Part shown: in pieces, positions 19,870 through 30,939 of the stretch
How the letters are laid out: each line of letters opens with the position of its first letter
How positions within the stretch are numbered: position 1 is the first letter of the stretch
From: Holotrichia oblita
Taxonomy: Eukaryota > Arthropoda > Insecta > Coleoptera > Scarabaeidae
Length of the DNA: 64,000 nt
Direction: 5' to 3'
Assembly (NCBI GenBank): GCA_023690525.1
Contig: CM043019.1
Location: 28,924,225-28,988,224, forward strand
Made by a program: the position numbers and the translations under genes
The notes under the pieces: generated by a model
The model's input: the letters and a program-made list of their open reading frames with translations, nothing else
What the model was told of the DNA's origin: nothing
Database searches by the model: none

Positions 19870-21399
19870 GAAAAGCGGTAATTGAAAAGTTTGACGTAAA
19901 AAGCGGTTTTTTTAAATGTAGATATCAATTTTATTCAAATTATTTTTTATGTATTAAAAGAAAAGAACACAGTACACTAAACATAATAAACACATGATTT
20001 TTAATTATTCACAGAATATCAAAAAAATGTCCTTTGGTGCAAAAAATGGGATAAGTACAATTGGCCAAACTACTACTTCAAATGTGTTCTTGTATAGTGT
20101 ACATGACATAATAGTACAATGTTAGTATTATGCGTGATTTTTAGAGCATTGCAAAATGAAATGTGTTATTTTGTAGCATACCCTTAGGCCAATACCGTGA
20201 CCAATACTAAACGTCCTTTGAAGATAGTTGTCCAGTGTAACAGAGTACTTGTACTATGTCCATCTTAGCGCATATATTTGGCTTGAATAGGTTACCGTGT
20301 AAATTTCTACTGGCACTCTTACAACACTCTATAAAGTCATAATTTCCAGTACAAGAAATAAGGCGGTAAAAATTTTCTTCATTTGTTGTTAGGAATTATT
20401 GAAATCGAAACTTTTTTAAGGATTATTCAAGTATTAGATAAATTTCATGAATCTTATGATTCCTTTTTTGTACTAACTCCAAAACACCTGTCACTTGCTA
20501 TAAAGCAAGCGATATAACAGCGATGTAATATAGTGTTCTGTCAAAAATGACAATCAAACTAAAAAGAAAAAATAACAATGTATATTAAGCATTTTACCAT
20601 TTTTAACCTACCTTCTCTTAACTATCTGAAGCTGTATTCTTCCTTCTTACTCCGTTGTTACCTTGTATCTTGTATTTACTTGATTGTTTTTACAAACTTC
20701 GGATTCTCTCCTATCTTTCCAGGAACTCTATTGCTTCCGCAACTAAACATTTATGTTGCAGCATTGCTTCTTAAATTTTAAACGTTTTGATCTACATATG
20801 TGTCTCTTTCAATTTTTTTCTTTTCTTTTTTTTTCTTAACCGTCTATAATTTTTCTTATATTTTAATGAATATAATCGACATAATACAACTACAATAATA
20901 GCTTCTAATTTAACTATATTTAATAATGCTGTCGGATGTAGTGTCAAAGTATTATTATTTTTATCTGTGCATATCAGTTAATATACAACAAATAAAGCAT
21001 CCTCGTTCTGACCACCTTATAGTGAAGTACTTTACTATGACGCGGTTAAATCCCGAAAGCTCTCATAACGGAAACTCGAACCTTCGATATCATTTAACAA
21101 ATAAAGCACTTTAACTTACGTAGCTATCTCGTTCATTATGACGACCTCATTAGTACGCTTTCTTGTGGTGATTTCGTAGCATGTATAACTGTGAGCTGTT
21201 GTGTTCTTTCCTGGATAATTTTGGGTAGCTTTGGCAGAGCTAGATTTTACTAAAAATCAAAATAAACAGTTCTAATCCCTTCATTTTCTTATGCTTCTAA
21301 TGCCTGTTTCTTTAACTCATTGTAAAACCATTTAAATTTCCTCTTATGCTAATCGTTAATTATCAGCATCTCCTTCGCATATGATGGTGATGTATAGTA
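19870..21399. other. AT-rich DNA, no gene seen
   Basis: Only short hydrophobic frames; no transposon ends, RNA genes or domains recognised. Confidence 0.35.
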
Positions 21400-22703
21400 T
21401 GCGCCAAAATATACAACGCTGAAATGACTGAGGTATATTACTTATACATTATTATGATTATAGAACACATGTTGTACGCACGCCATGGCGTTGTAGGCAC
21501 TGTTCATAACGGTCACGCAGATTTTGAAACATATTCGAGAACACGGGTTGCTGCATATTGCTGAAAAACGAGACGATCTTCTCACATAAATGATTAACAG
21601 TTCTGGGTGAGTCTGTACTGTTGAGGACATTCCCCTTTAACATACCCCATACGTAGACATCCAGTGGTGTAAGATCAGGGGAATATCATGGATAGTTGAA
21701 ATTAGAACTGCGGGAAATGATGCGTCATTCAAAAGTTTCCTGCAGCAATGCTATCGATTGTCAAGCAGTGTGACTGGTCGCCCCGTTCTATTGAAACCAC
21801 TGGTTTTCCATCCGAGGATTCCTCGCACGACAATACCTTCTGAGATCTTGGACAAATGGCGTTACTACCACGTTTCTATACCGTTCCTGGGTAACAGTTA
21901 TATGTAGGTATGCCATCATCATCCTCAATGAAATATGGACCAATCACACCGTGTACAGACACTGCATATCATATCGACACACGGTCATTATGTGGCGGTT
22001 TTTGGATAATCAAGTCTGACTTATCTAAACTAAGGAAACGAGTTGTTTGCTTATTAATGTAACCTTCCAAGTGAATATGACTTTCGTCTGAGAACCACAC
22101 ATTATTCAAGAAATCTGGATCCGCGTACAGCATAGCCAAAAATTGTCCGCAATATGCAACCCTGGCATTCATATCTTGGTTTGTCAATCGTTGAATTCGG
22201 TACGGAAATCCACCTATGTCTTTGAACAAACGCCGAATCGTTGTACTGTTGATATTCAACTTCAATGCCGTTCGCTGAAGACTTCGGCTCGGTGATTGCA
22301 AAAACTTGATTGAGGACACGTCCATGGTTCCCATTTGTTCACACAGTTACTGCTCTATTAGACCTTTCCTTCCATTGGCACAATACACTGCCAGAACGAC
22401 GAAATTTCTTAACAATAGAAAGCATAACTTTGTTGGTGTGTGCCTCTTTATGAAATTGTTTGCGATATGTTTCCGTCAGTAACTTCAAACTCGGTCCACC
22501 ATGTTTGCCATTTCTGCACGATCGAAAATAATTCTCAACAATAAACACTTTTTCCTCAGTCGTGAGACCCATTCTCAACTATTACATCACCTATCAACGT
22601 TCTTTGCACTACTAAAAACACATAACTCTGCTAGTATCATACGTCAAAAAACAGACATGCGCATGACTGTGGCGCGTAATTCAGTGTTGTATATTATGGC
22701 GCA
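21400..22703 (-). mobile_element. DD41D Tc1/mariner element, both TIRs and TA duplication
   Basis: The left end TGCGCCAAAATATACAACGC and right end (reverse complement) TGCGCCATAATATACAACAC match over about 28 bp, and TA flanks both sides (21,398-21,399 and 22,704-22,705). The 1,304-bp length and a single minus-strand gene fit a full-length element. Confidence 0.9.
21466..22578 (-). pseudogene. DD41D transposase with stops
   Basis: The N-terminus GLTTEEKVFIVENYFRSC, then TEVTYRKQFHKEAHTNK-like residues, gives the first HTH. SSIKFLQSPSRSLQRTALKL starts the second, followed by NVWFSDESHIHLEGYINK with the first Asp. Downstream the frame is interrupted: the second Asp position reads WFQ*NGATSHTA (Asp to Asn, preceded by a stop), and the third is YSPDLTPLDVYVWGMLKG. 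Counting gives 41 residues between the last two. The C-terminus ends RHGVRTTCVL. At least four stops or frame changes make it inactive despite intact ends. Confidence 0.9.
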
Positions 22704-22705
22704 TA

Positions 22706-24700
22706 CCGTACTTCTGTTCTCTAGCACTTTAGACGTAGTGCAGTATCTGTCCAGCTGTACCAAATCTTAAGTTGAAATCTTGTTTGAACTTTCTTTTATC
22801 TTCACGACCATAATGAAAATCATCTATCAGGAGAAGACATAAAATGTTAATGCATTTACTAAAGGATATTTTGTGGATTGAAATTGACACAATGTGAGCT
22901 CTTCTAATAACGAATAATTTGTATTTTTATCATTACTATATTATAGGTTAGAAAAGTCTAAATCGCTTTATTTGGAAAATTTCCAATTGTTTATGCTACA
23001 ACCAGTTCTTACGTTTCTCAACAAACTTTAACTTATCAAATATAGTCAAGTTTATGTTTCAGTATTATGCAAATATACTGCTATAGATTAATATCCATTT
23101 ATAATTACTATTTGCAAACTCCGTAGTCTAGTGATTAGCCAAGCATTGCAGTTTAAGGAGTCGCTACAGTTCCAAATATATCAAATTTACCGGGAGTCGA
23201 TACAATTGAACCTCTCTCCTTACAGCTTTTATTCTCCGCAACGTTCACAGTACATTAAACATATTTCAAAACTTTGCCTGAAAATCTAAAAATCATCATT
23301 TCACAATGGCATTCATGATCTGTTTTGCATACCAGATTTTCTACAATACATTCTTTTTCCAGCCAATTTCGTTCTGATTTATTTTCCAAAACCAACCCGT
23401 TATACCCTTAATAACATGCTATTCTTAACGCTCTTTTATGTTGTATGGAAACGCTTGTGTTGATATTGATATCAACAAATTTCAGAAAAGTGCTATATCA
23501 CAATTTTCCACACATTCCAGTAATTTAAATATTTAGATTGAATTGAATTCAACTACGCACTGGCAGCAGTAATCGTGGAAGTACACTTTCCATATCGATT
23601 ATAGAAGGAATATTAAAAGTAAACCGTTAAATCCAAATCCGTGCCATTTTCAAGCTATATTTCACCACAGTTATATTCCGCGAAATCGACAATTCAATTA
23701 TCTCGAATTTATTGAATAGAAACCGTGTCACCTACCTCTATCATGTAAGAGGTTGCGTCTCTATTGTCATTCGCGTGCGTGCTTCTCCACAGTTAAACTT
23801 AGAAACGCTTTCTGCCATTTAGCTTGCATCAATCGATATACAGATATGATTTGAACGACATGCAGGGAATCAATTTTTGTAAATTTCGTATTTATAAAAA
23901 TAACGGAATCGGAAAATATTTTTTTTAATATTTCAATTTTGAAAACGTTGTAATACATTCTTGTTTCCGATTGGTTAATATTCTAAAGCGTTTGTTCTAA
24001 ATAATATTCAATTACCATGGATATTTATATTCAGAAACTTTTTGCTTGCCTTTTTAAACTTTTCACGACTTTAATTAGGTTCCCTTTTACGCAAAATTTT
24101 TCCTTAGTAAAGGAAAGAGACTAAATGTATTACCCATCTTAAAAAGCCGCTAATTATCACTAAAATTGACTCATTTTGAATTTCTTTTATCTAGAGAAGG
24201 TGGATTTTTTTAAATGCTTAATTTTGGCGTAATATTCATCAAGGCATCTACGCATAAATCAGGTATTGTAGCATTAGATAATGGCTCGTTAAGCTGACCA
24301 TCTATTAGGACGGGCAGTCGGAGTGGCACAGAATTGGTTTTTAGAAATCTGCGTTTAAGTAAATGGAGCTCCGTCTATTAATTTCTTTGTGAACGGAAAC
24401 TGATGGAGTTACTCGAATAAATTACCAAAACGGTCGAAAACATACTATACATACAAACTATACTATATTTACAAAGCTATGACTGTGAAATTTTGCATGT
24501 CAACCTAGCATTTATTGTTCTGACAACCATATAGGCACGCCTGTCTCAAGTGGCACATTTGGTCATAGCTACTTACATGTTTACTACATAAGACAGTAAC
24601 ATTCTTTCGATTATACTTTTTTTTCTATTTTATTTGATACTACATTATATTCATATATAGTTATAAGTCTCAAAATTGTAGGAATTAATTTAACCTTATA
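22706..24700. other. AT-rich DNA, no confident gene
   Basis: A weak tRNA-like string (CCGTAGTCTAGTGATTAGCC) at 23,120 has no matching B box. Nothing else recognised. Confidence 0.35.
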
Positions 24701-24800
24701 CAGGGCAACCCAAATTAAGTATTCACCATTGGTAACTTTGTTATTATTAAAAATACAAAATTGTTTAAATTAGCAAACTTTTAACGCTGTTTAAGATGGA

Positions 24801-25631
24801 ATAATTGGATACATTTTTAATAGCAAAGATTTTTCTATGCATGTAATAATAAATAAAGTATGAAACACAACCAGTATTATTCTTTTCATTGTTATTACTG
24901 TATCAATAATGGGATTATGGAATAATGGTCAATATTCGACATTCTATTTCAAACTTCTAAATTTATTGCCATTTAACATATTCGCATTTGTTTTATAGTA
25001 CAATACTTAAATACATAATAAAGTTACTAATATTTTTGCAGCAATATGTACGACATTTACTGAATCTCTAATATAATCCTGTGAATATGCTTTCCTTTCA
25101 TAATTCGATTTAGAAAAGTAGCTGCTTTATGATCAGTACGTCTTGCTAAAGTATTTGAAAATTGTCGGTGTAAACCAATGCCTGTAATAAATACAAAGTA
25201 TAATAACATCGCGAAGAAAATAATGGGTGGTTCATGCGCTGCACAAAGAATAGGAATATCAGCGATGCTTAGTAGCAATAAAAATAGCGTTTGTGGTAGC
25301 AGGAACACGTGTCCAGGAACGTACATACAGTTCAATCTGTCAAGATATGGCTTTCTCTCACTTGTAGTTTTACCTACCGCCACCGGCATCGTTGGCATCT
25401 CTCGCACGAGATCTCCATATAAACGACCTCATTATAGTGTTTAGCCCGCACCCTTATCCTTCTCATCTCGTAAAAGTTAACCCTAATATGTAAAATATTT
25501 GTATTTGTAATCCGACGTATAGTAGTTGTATATCGTTTTTCAGATGTTTTTGTGGTGTTGCTAGATTTTTCAATTTTACATAGAGAATTTATAATTGTTC
25601 ATTATTACAATAATTTATGAATTTTTAATAA
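24801..25631. mobile_element. 831-bp insertion within the left TIR
   Basis: It interrupts the TIR between TTTAAGATGGA and ATGGATAAAAAAGAACAAATG. ATGGA is present at both junctions and may be a short target duplication or microhomology. No TIR of its own was found. It contains the ORF at 25,057-25,398 and an AATAAA on the minus strand about 110 bases after that ORF. Confidence 0.65.
25057..25398 (-). CDS. unrecognised 113-aa ORF with hydrophobic segments
   Basis: From the ATG at 25,398 the peptide starts MPTMPVAVGKTTSERKPYL, then DRLNCMYVPGHVFLLPQTLF. Two hydrophobic segments follow (about residues 27-45, FLLPQTLFLLLLSIADIPIL, and 53-71, PPIIFFAMLLYFVFITGIGL) and a basic tail (NRIMKGKHIHRIILEI). 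It is uninterrupted and better balanced in codon use than nearby frames, with AATAAA downstream. It could be a retroposed host gene, an exon or cargo. No family is recognised. Confidence 0.4.
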   Translation of the reverse strand: MPTMPVAVGKTTSERKPYLDRLNCMYVPGHVFLLPQTLFLLLLSIADIPILCAAHEPPIIFFAMLLYFVFITGIGLHRQFSNTLARRTDHKAATFLNRIMKGKHIHRIILEIQ

Positions 25632-25856
25632 TGGATAAAAAAGAACAAATGAGCAGCGCGTTTTCGAGTTTTACCGAAAAATATGTTTTTTTCAAATGGA
25701 AACCCCTGTATATTACATTTTCTGCTAGAACTTTAATATTTAAACAAAAAATCTTATAAGAATTTTTTTACTGAGATTAAAAATACTTGAGTTATAATGA
25801 ATAAACGAAAACAGCTAAGTCAAGTCCATTTCTATGTATCTATGAAAACGACGATA

Positions 25857-26450
25857 AAGGTGGAAACAGACTATTGTCACCTCACGTGCTATCACGCGGT
25901 AACTCACGTCACGGGCAAAAAGTGTGCAGTATCGTTTTACATGGTATTCAAATGTGTTAGAAGCAGACTGAGGTAACCTCACGCGTATCACATCGTATCA
26001 TCAACCTCACGCGTGACAGCACGATTTTATTTTTCTGTCTAGTTACATATTTCTAGCTGACGAGAGCACGAGTTTTTGCTTGTTTCATTATTATTACTAG
26101 TTTTTGTATTTCATTTTTGTGAAAATAGATGAAATATTGATAGAAAAGTCAGAGAAGATGAAGTTTTATACAATCATGGATCGAGTGAATATCGCGATCA
26201 ACATATTCATCAGTCAGCTTGGGAGGAAATTGGAGGAAATTGTCTATTAACAATTATAAAAGTAGTAACAGCTTCCATTTCTTCTTCCCCATCCGAAGAA
26301 CTTGTTGAACTTGTACTCTCCATTACCTATCTTAAATGAACTACTAAAAACATGACAGTAGTGTATTTCTAGGACATGATATCACGTTTTCACTTTGAGA
26401 ATGTGATAGCACGTGAGTCACGTGAGGTGACACTAGTCTGTTTCCACCTT
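25857..26450. mobile_element. 594-bp element with inverted ends
   Basis: It starts AAGGTGGAAACAGACTATTG, then TCACCTCACGTG, and ends with the complement (GTCTGTTTCCACCTT). About 33 bp match with one or two differences, followed by further inverted copies of CACGTGCTATCAC. No coding frame. The superfamily is undetermined because no clear target duplication is seen. Confidence 0.75.
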
Positions 26451-26535
26451 AAGTCTTTCTACCAAACGCCAGTACAGTTTTATTTAGTTTTTTACGCACA
26501 AGTTTCATTGTGCTAGTTATTAATTTGACAGAAAA

Positions 26536-27960
26536 ATGATTTTTACTCACGCAGAAAAGTGTGATATGTTAGAATCTTATTTAGTGTGCAGAAAATCCTC
26601 TAGGAGGGCAAAAGAACACCACGCTGAATTATATCCACTCCGAACACAACCCATGAGCAATATTTTCTGAGACTATACCGAAAATTTAGAGGCAACTTTT
26701 TTTTTTTAATGTGTGGGGGGTGCTTAGTTGCAGTGGCTCCGTAAGCTGTATCGCTTGTCTGGCTATAACTGCAACTCTCGCGGTGTAGTTTGGTGTGTGT
26801 AAGTTGTGTTCAAATGGCTTTGTGACAGCATCACATTGCCTTTTATGATGCCGCACTGTTAATCACTTTGCTCCCAACAGCGAATGGCAAGTCGATCCGG
26901 GATTAAACTCTCTGAAAAAATGTCACCGTTTCTCCAGAGAATTGAACCCTGGCACCTATCGTCCTCTCACAACGATAGTCAGCCGCCTAACCACTGCGGC
27001 CATCGACCCGTTATGAGAGTGTTTTTGCCAAAACAAGGACAAAAAGGACTTTTATAAAAAGCGAGGCCACGGAAATTGCAGTTATCGCATATTTTGAGGC
27101 CAACCGTGAGAATTCCATACTAGATATTGTCAAGGAATCTGATTTGAGTCACGGTACTATGCATAGGATTCTGAAGAAACACAAATGCATTCCTTATAAG
27201 TACAAACCAGTTCAGGTTTTTTTGCCAGGGTATCCAGAGAGAAGAATGTTTTTTTGCCACTGGTATCTTAACTTTTGTCGCCAAAATGTAAACAACTTTC
27301 GTTATATTTTATGGACCGATGAATCGAATTTCTCAAATTCTGGAATGTGCAATAAAAAAATCATCATTACTGGTCAAAGAAAAATCTTCTTTTAGTACAT
27401 CCAAGACGCCTACAAGTCAGTTTCAGTTTTAATGTTTGGTGCGGTTTAATTGGTTCAAGGATTGTTGGTCCTTTCTTTTAGGAGGGCACTCCAACTGGTG
27501 AAGGGTACATAGAATTTTTGACTGAAATTTTGAATAATTTCTTAGAAGATCTGGATCTCATAAGTAGACAGAATCTGCATTTTCAGCAGGATGGCGCACA
27601 ACTACAGAGGTACTCATCAACATTTAAATACTATTTTTAACACTTCATGGATAGGAACAAATGGTCCTATTGAGGGGCCTCCGCGATCGCCAGATTTAAA
27701 GCCGCTTGATTTTTGTATGGAGTTATTTGAAGACCCAGATTTATAAGCAAAGGTACGAAAACGTAAACGCCCCATAGATTGTAGTTAGTGAAAAGATACA
27801 CCAAATAGATGATAGGACCATACTGAAGGCAGTTGGAGAAGTTCGGAAGCGTGTAGAAAATGTATTGAACAACAAGGTGGTATTTTTGAACATCTTCTAT
27901 GAAAAAATCAGTGATTTTTATTTTCTATTAATGATAAGTTTATGTATAAAATAAAGTTTA
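26536..27960 (+). pseudogene. transposase of the 24,701 element, split by a SINE
   Basis: The N-terminus MIFTHAEKCDMLESYLVC, then RRAKEHHAELYPLRTQPM, is a DUF4817-type HTH. After the SINE (26,697-27,012) it resumes with IVKESDLSHGTMHRILKKHK, YILWTDESNFSNSG (first Asp), FNVWCGLIGSRIVGPFF-like, LHFQQDGA (second Asp) and GPPRSPDLKPLDF (third). Across a frameshift the last two Asp are about 39-41 residues apart, so it is DD39D or DD41D-like. Several stops follow. The gene is certainly dead. Confidence 0.85.
26697..27012 (-). repeat. tRNA-derived SINE (family A), copy 2
   Basis: An inverted, nearly full-length copy of 7,139-7,453. The poly-T start (A-tail on the minus strand) is at 26,697 and the head (CGATGGCCGCAGTGGTTAGG on the minus strand) ends at 27,012. 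It interrupts the transposase frame of the surrounding element. No obvious target duplication was seen. Confidence 0.9.
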
Positions 27961-28441
27961 TAAAACATATTTAGCTGTTTTCGTTTATTCATTATAACTC
28001 AAGTATTTTTAATCCCAGTAAAAAAGTTCTTATAAGATTTTTTGTTTAAAAATTAAAGTTCTAGCAGAAAATGATATAATATACAGGAGTTTCCATTTGA
28101 GAAAAACTCGAAAACGCGCTGCTCATTTGTTTTTTATTCTTCCATCTTAAAGAGCGTTAAAAGTACTAAAAGCTTGCTAATTCAAACAATCTTGTATCTT
28201 TAATAATAACAAAGTTACCAATGGTGAACACTTAATTTGGATTGCCCTGTATACCATGATAGTTATACCTTAACCTTGACACGTTGGTGAAATGGTGTGA
28301 AGATTCCAAATTAAAGTTAAATATAGACAAGTGTTGTATTATCACTTACTCACGGTCCTCCTCGGTCTCCCATGCCCAATACCATATCAATGGGCATAAC
28401 TTTAAACGTTACTAGGGATGTTTGTAGATAAACGCTTTTAA

Positions 28442-29080
28442 TTATTGGAGTTGTTGAAAATGTCCATTTACGACTAAACATAACCCAACTCTTCTCCGTA
28501 ATCCATCACCAACTTGCAACATTTGCGGTGAGTTATTAATCTCATCACACTTTTCTGTTATACAATTTTTAAGTTCTTCCCATATTACGTATTGGCGTTG
28601 AATAAATGGAATTATTGATGTATGTGTATAGAAAAAAATCGCATTAAATCGCAAGACCTAGTTGGATATGGTATTTCAGCATTCTTGCTTATTATTCCGT
28701 CATCAAAAAATTCTATACCATTTTGTACTTTATTCTTCATGATCCAGTTGATTTATAAACGGACCGAGTATTTCATTGCGATATCGTGCAGCAGTAAGTA
28801 CGCCTTCAACAAATAACCGAATCCGCCAATCTTCTTGGACATATTCGAAGTCAAACACCAGCATTTTAGACATGCAATGGTTTTTCAACAAAAAAAAGAG
28901 GATTTATCGGTGACCACAACCTCATATTCTGTGAATTTACATATGGAGGAGGATAAAACCAAGCCTCACCTGAGAAAAAATATCATGTTAAGGATATTCG
29001 CATTGTTTAGATTATTTTGGTATCATTGACAAAATTCCACTCGTCTTGGATAATCTAGTCGAAGAAGTTCATGAAAACAT
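28442..29080 (-). pseudogene. DD41D-type transposase remnant
   Basis: The minus strand holds FFSGEAWFYPPPYVNSQNMR, matching the FSDEAWFHLSGYVNSQNYR motif with the first Asp changed to Gly. Then come RLWSPINPLFFVEKPLH and a degraded RRLADSVI (family RRRIVGPIFF). The second Asp region is deleted, and EIPYPTRSCDL replaces the third motif. The C-terminus IWEELKNCITEKCDEINN, then GLCLVVNGHFQQLQ, is well kept. A different subfamily from the other copies. It lies 190 bp beyond the 24,701-28,249 element. Confidence 0.75.
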
Positions 29081-30019
29081 TGCAGCTTGTATGCATAATA
29101 GTGTAAACTTTTCTTTAGAATGAGTTAACATGTGAAACATATATGAAATTTGTACTAAATGACATTTAGTAACAGTTTAAGCATGAAATATATGAATCAA
29201 TATAAAACGAATGTTCTATCCTGATTCATAGAAGAAAAAACATGAAATTGTAGCTGATTTTCTAAAACAAAAAATCATCATGATTTGCGTAAAATGGTTT
29301 TAAAAATTGGCAAAAAGGATAATAATAATAAAAATTCCTAATAAATTTGTAGAAATAATATTTAAATGAATAAAACAAACCGTTTAATTATTTTCAAACT
29401 AAAGTCTCTTCAAAGCTATATAAATCCGGAGCAACTTAATAATAAAATCGACAAAAATCCACCTCGCAAAAATTGTATCAATTAATTGGTTGGTTTGTCC
29501 CGCGTTGGACGCCAAATATGTAGCGTTTCATATATGTTAACTTTTGCTTTGAGCTACTTTTAAAAATTATGTATATATGGAAATTTATGCATATCTTTGT
29601 TAATGAAAATGGAAAGTGGCTTTATTTATTTCTTCAAAATTGAGTTAATTCTGATGAATGCAAGTATATTCTGATAAAATTGTTCATAATTTATGTCACG
29701 TTTTGTATGAATGTTGCAGTGTTTTGAAATTTGAACGGTTCTTATAGCTCGTATACGTAGAGACTATACGCAGTTATTAAAACCTCAAACAATGTGTAAT
29801 AAACATAGAACAATTTCGAATAACTCTCGATATTATTTCGTCGTATATGGATCGCTAAAACTTTGATTCAATGTTCAGAATAACTAGAACAAACTACAAA
29901 ATTTTAGATTTGCAAAAAGTGGTGGATAAGTTAGTAAAACTTCATTTTTTTTGAAATTTATAATAATATTTGGTAGAGTTAGACAGAACGATTTTTTCAT
30001 TTAATTATTTATTCCTAGA
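29081..30019. other. AT-rich DNA, no gene seen
   Basis: Nothing recognised. Confidence 0.35.
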
Positions 30020-30939
30020 GCAACTCTTAGAAATTCGATGTTTGAGATAAGGTGGGGAGAAATTTGTTTTTCCCAAAAATTATGCTTGGTAGAAGGCTAA
30101 AACTTTGACATAACCCTCAAACATCGTAGTTTCTCAAACCGCACTTTACTACTTTACGATTTGATACACATTTTCCTACTTATCAACTTATTTATTTAGC
30201 TGCAACACATTAGCAAGTTAATTTCGGAAGTCGACCAATTTTGTTTACTGGAATTTGAATCTCTCCTGTGGCCACTAGATGCAGGTCAAGGATATCGATG
30301 TTTTTCTTTAAAATTCTGTAGCTTTTGAAGAGCATAAGAATGCACAAGATATAGAGGAGGGATGTGGTCAACTATTTTGACAATAAAACAAGATAAAGAT
30401 GTATCTTTCGGGTATTGCCGTGGTTGTTGTAACAAACTTGACGTTTCGCTAATCATACTGAAGTTCTCTAAAGACTTAAACTTCTGAAGAAGCTGACCGA
30501 AGTTCTCTAAAGACTAAGCAACTCTTAGAAATTCGATGTTTGAGATAAGGTGGGGAGAAATTTGTTTTTCTCAAAAATTATGCTTGGTAGAAGGCTAAAA
30601 CTTTGACATAACTCTCAAACATCGTAATTTCTCAAACCGCACTTTACTACTTTAAGATTTGATACACATTTTCCTACTTGTCAACTTATTTATTTAGCTG
30701 CAACACATTAGCAAGGTAATCTCAAGGAAGTCAACCAATTTTGTTTGCTGGAATTTGAAGCTCTCCTGTGACCACTAGATGCCGGTCAAGGATATCGATA
30801 TTTTTCTTTAAAATTCTGTAGCTTTTGACGAGCATAAGAATGCACAAGATATAGAGGAGGGATGTGGTCAACTATTTTGACAATGAAAGAAGATAAAGAT
30901 GTATCTTTCGGGTATTGCCGTGGTTGTTGTAACAAACTT
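30020..30939. repeat. direct duplication, 2 x about 420 bp, period about 498
   Basis: The segment from GCAACTCTTAGAAATTCGAT to GCCGTGGTTGTTGTAACAAA at 30,020-30,439 recurs at 30,518-30,939 with only a few substitutions. The 78-bp spacer contains two copies of GAAGTTCTCTAAAGACT and, on the minus strand, a GCGAAACGTC string like PLE tails. Each unit contains an internal hairpin (CGATGTTTGAG / CTCAAACATCG). No coding content. Confidence 0.9.

Larger units (their letters stand above)
24701..28249 (+). mobile_element. Tc1/mariner-type element with about 280-bp TIRs and nested insertions
   Basis: Left end TA-CAGGGCAACCCAAATTAAG and right end (complement) TA-CAGGGCAATCCAAATTAAG define the element. 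The right TIR spans 27,971-28,249 continuously. The left TIR matches it in two pieces, 24,701-24,800 and 25,632-25,817, separated by about 831 bp of unrelated DNA. The interior carries a plus-strand transposase pseudogene, a 594-bp inverted-repeat element and a SINE. This gives a relative chronology: the element came first, the other three later. Confidence 0.85.

Noticed and set aside
20578..20781. 67-codon hydrophobic frame
   Set aside because: Composition follows from T-rich DNA; no other support.
23118..23190. tRNA-like string CCGTAGTCTAGTGATTAGCC
   Set aside because: Resembles an A box, but no convincing B box or cloverleaf follows.
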